DNA from: Planctomycetaceae bacterium
GTDB taxonomy: Bacteria > Planctomycetota > Planctomycetia > Pirellulales > Thermoguttaceae
Assembly: GCA_009778035.1 (NCBI GenBank)
Contig: WRKP01000029.1
Span: forward strand, 1 to 32,252
Direction of reading: 5' to 3'
Length of the DNA: 32,252 nt
Shown piece after piece: positions 31,052 to 32,252 of this stretch. The notes under the pieces were generated by a model, which had not been told where the DNA came from, made no database searches, and saw only the letters and a program-made list of their open reading frames with translations. The translations under genes and the position numbers were made by a program. Each line of letters opens with the position of its first letter. The first letter of the stretch is position 1.

Positions 31052-31132
31052 CTACTCCTCTTGATAATCTTGTTCTTGCATATCACCATCAGGATATTCT
31101 CCATCAGGTTCTTCATAGCCGTAAATGAGCAT
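31052..31132 (-). CDS. Possible 26-residue acidic peptide
   Basis: A short frame from ATG 31132 to TAG 31052-31054, just 5 bases before the next gene's start. It codes for MLIYGYEEPDGEYPDGDM and then QEQDYQEE, with a repeated acidic D/E-P/Y pattern and a weak GGA ribosome site. The tight packing and non-random composition suggest it is translated, but it may also be the tail of a longer frame. The neighbouring stretch 31133-31202 shows nothing else. Confidence 0.35.
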   Translation of the reverse strand: MLIYGYEEPDGEYPDGDMQEQDYQEE

Positions 31133-31202
31133 ATGTTTTCCAAAAAAGTACCGAAAATGTCGGATTTGGGACACTTTGCGACTTCCGGCTGGGGAGATTC
31201 CG

Positions 31203-31631
31203 TCAAATTTTTGCATTTGCAATCAAAGTTAATAACGAATGCAAAGATTGCTTTGTGTCCATTTGAAAAGTAGTATTTTTCTCTACTGACACATCACCAG
31301 CATGAGTATTCGCAACTGTTTTCAAATAATCAAACAGATCAACATATCGGTCAATATCTGGATCAAAATCATCATTGTGTGCTATTCTATCATATTGCTC
31401 ATTGTCGCGACACTTCAGATGACTACAGAATGAACAAAATGTCCCATACTTGGAACATGTCGGCGGCAACTCAAAACAATAGCCGCGTGTTTGATAACGC
31501 AAAATGTTCCGGGCCTTCTGACGGTTCTCAAAATCGTCAGAGTCCGTCAACTCATAAGCCGCAAATTGGTCAAGAGCAACCTGCTCGTGATAAGCACGCG
31601 CCTCAACCTTCGTCATCTTCTTCCTCGTCAT
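31203..31631 (-). CDS. Hypothetical protein with a cysteine cluster
   Basis: A 142-residue protein if it starts at ATG 31631; ATG 31616 has the better ribosome site (GAGGAAGAAG) and gives 137 residues. A longer frame to 31766 is rejected because it overlaps the upstream gene heavily. The N-terminal part is helical and charged (MTKVEARAYHEQVALDQFAA). The middle has the cluster CFELPPTCSKYGTFCSFC followed by SHLKC, which looks like a small metal-binding knuckle. The C-terminal part is acidic then basic. The family is unknown. It overlaps the upstream gene by 29 (or 14) bases, which points to translational coupling in the right arm. Confidence 0.55.
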   Translation of the reverse strand: MTRKKMTKVEARAYHEQVALDQFAAYELTDSDDFENRQKARNILRYQTRGYCFELPPTCSKYGTFCSFCSHLKCRDNEQYDRIAHNDDFDPDIDRYVDLFDYLKTVANTHAGDVSVEKNTTFQMDTKQSLHSLLTLIANAKI

Positions 31632-31986
31632 AGTCTTCTTCAATATAAGTTCTACCATCAGCGGGTGCAGATGGTATGGTCTCACGCAACAATACCAAAA
31701 GTTCCTGACTGCCTGTTTCCGCAGAAACTTTCGCATGAACCTCTTTGAGGTACTTGTTGGCCGCAATTAGGTCTCGCGGAATTGTATCCGGCGATTCAAT
31801 GATGTTGTACAAACGAGATGCAATGTTAAGCCGATGGAGCGTTTGTCCGTGCTGAAGATGCGTTTCGATTTCTTGGTCGGCAAGTTCCGCAACATCCGGC
31901 AACAGTGTCCGCACATCTGCAACATCAAGCCCAAGTGTGCCTGCAATCGACAGTATCTCGCCCATGGTGCTATTCGATTTTCCCAT
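31603..31986 (-). CDS. Hypothetical helical phage protein with acidic tail
   Basis: A 127-residue protein (start ATG 31986; a second Met codon is seven codons on). It is mostly helical, with an opening TMGEILSIAGTLGLDVADVRTLL that resembles a helix-turn-helix-like segment, and it ends in a strongly acidic tail (EEDYDEEEDDEG). By size, position next to head genes and composition it could be a terminase small subunit or a portal accessory protein, but no conserved motif confirms this. It overlaps the neighbouring genes on both sides (17 and 29 bases). Confidence 0.5.
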   Translation of the reverse strand: MGKSNSTMGEILSIAGTLGLDVADVRTLLPDVAELADQEIETHLQHGQTLHRLNIASRLYNIIESPDTIPRDLIAANKYLKEVHAKVSAETGSQELLVLLRETIPSAPADGRTYIEEDYDEEEDDEG

Positions 31987-32252
31987 TGAACATTTTCATT
32001 GCTTTTTTTCGTCGTTCTTTTTGCGCACGCGGTGCGGCTACATTTTTGCCCGTTTCCGTAATGCTGCTTGCCTTTGAATCGTTTTGCTTGCGGATGAGTT
32101 CATACAGTTTTTTGATATTTGTATATCCAACGGCCAGCCTTTTGTGTTCGGCGGCTTTGTTATATTCATTGGTCAAATACTCTATGGCTTTGAATCGCAC
32201 TACTTCGTCTGTTCCATGTTTGATCAGGTCAAGAGCCGCCTCGTGTAATTGT
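31970..32252 (-). CDS. Hypothetical phage protein, 5' end cut by the window
   Basis: The frame is open to the right edge, so this is the C-terminal 93 residues of a longer protein; a GTG at 32200 is only an internal codon. The visible part is helical (ALDLIKHGTDEVVRFKAIEY, then LTNEYNKAAEHKRLAVGY) and ends in a very basic tail (RAQKERRKKAMKMFNGKIE). Its stop overlaps the next gene by 17 bases. The basic tail suggests nucleic acid contact. No family was recognised. Confidence 0.5.
   Translation of the reverse strand, partial: QLHEAALDLIKHGTDEVVRFKAIEYLTNEYNKAAEHKRLAVGYTNIKKLYELIRKQNDSKASSITETGKNVAAPRAQKERRKKAMKMFNGKIE

Noticed and set aside
30868-31206. A 112-residue minus-strand frame starting at TTG
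   Set aside because: Its second half is a low-complexity Ser/Arg/Cys shadow of the well-supported gene at 30804-31046, and no ribosome site is present.

Overview
The window looks like a piece of bacterial chromosome, most likely from an anaerobic planctomycete, with virus-derived or mobile DNA at both ends. The phylum call is an inference with moderate confidence. It rests on an HzsA-like di-haem PD40-type protein, a very large AsmA-like protein, a LolA-like secreted protein with a C-terminal anchor, and a general lack of Shine-Dalgarno (SD) sites in the central genes. Anaerobic or micro-oxic life is suggested by an indolepyruvate:ferredoxin oxidoreductase subunit, an FrhB-type iron-sulfur protein and a flavodiiron protein fused to its own reductase.

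Left arm (1 to about 7300): mostly plus-strand small genes with strong AGGAG-type ribosome sites. It holds a DUF4406-like protein, a papain-like cysteine protease, small membrane proteins, an Rpn/PD-(D/E)XK nuclease, an AAA+ clamp-loader-like ATPase and a sliding clamp (DnaN) broken by a +1 frame change. The clamp loader and the clamp share a duplicated hairpin plus ribosome-site leader. A ribbon-helix-helix protein gene and an IS1595-like transposase remnant close this arm.

Central block (7491 to 29897): chromosomal genes. In order they are iorB (-), hflX (+), an FrhB-like protein (+), a chemoreceptor (-), a ClC channel with CBS domains (-), an AsmA-like protein (-), a c-haem sensor histidine kinase (-), an FprA/flavin reductase/rubredoxin fusion (+), an HzsA-like cytochrome (+), a LolA-like secreted protein (+), a small membrane protein (-), ilvD (-) and lepB (-). 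Six of these genes (a seventh is probable) have a clear sigma-70 promoter whose -10 box ends only 5 to 7 bases before the start codon. They are therefore predicted to make leaderless mRNAs. Two copies of a roughly 150 to 190 bp inverted-repeat element lie in intergenic gaps. One copy sits between convergent genes and supplies the TAG stop codon of both.

Right arm (29978 to 32252): minus-strand phage-like genes with good ribosome sites again. They include a Gp36/DUF1320 head-tail protein, several small proteins and a decayed gene. The two arms point inward toward the chromosomal block, which fits either two separate mobile elements or an assembly junction.
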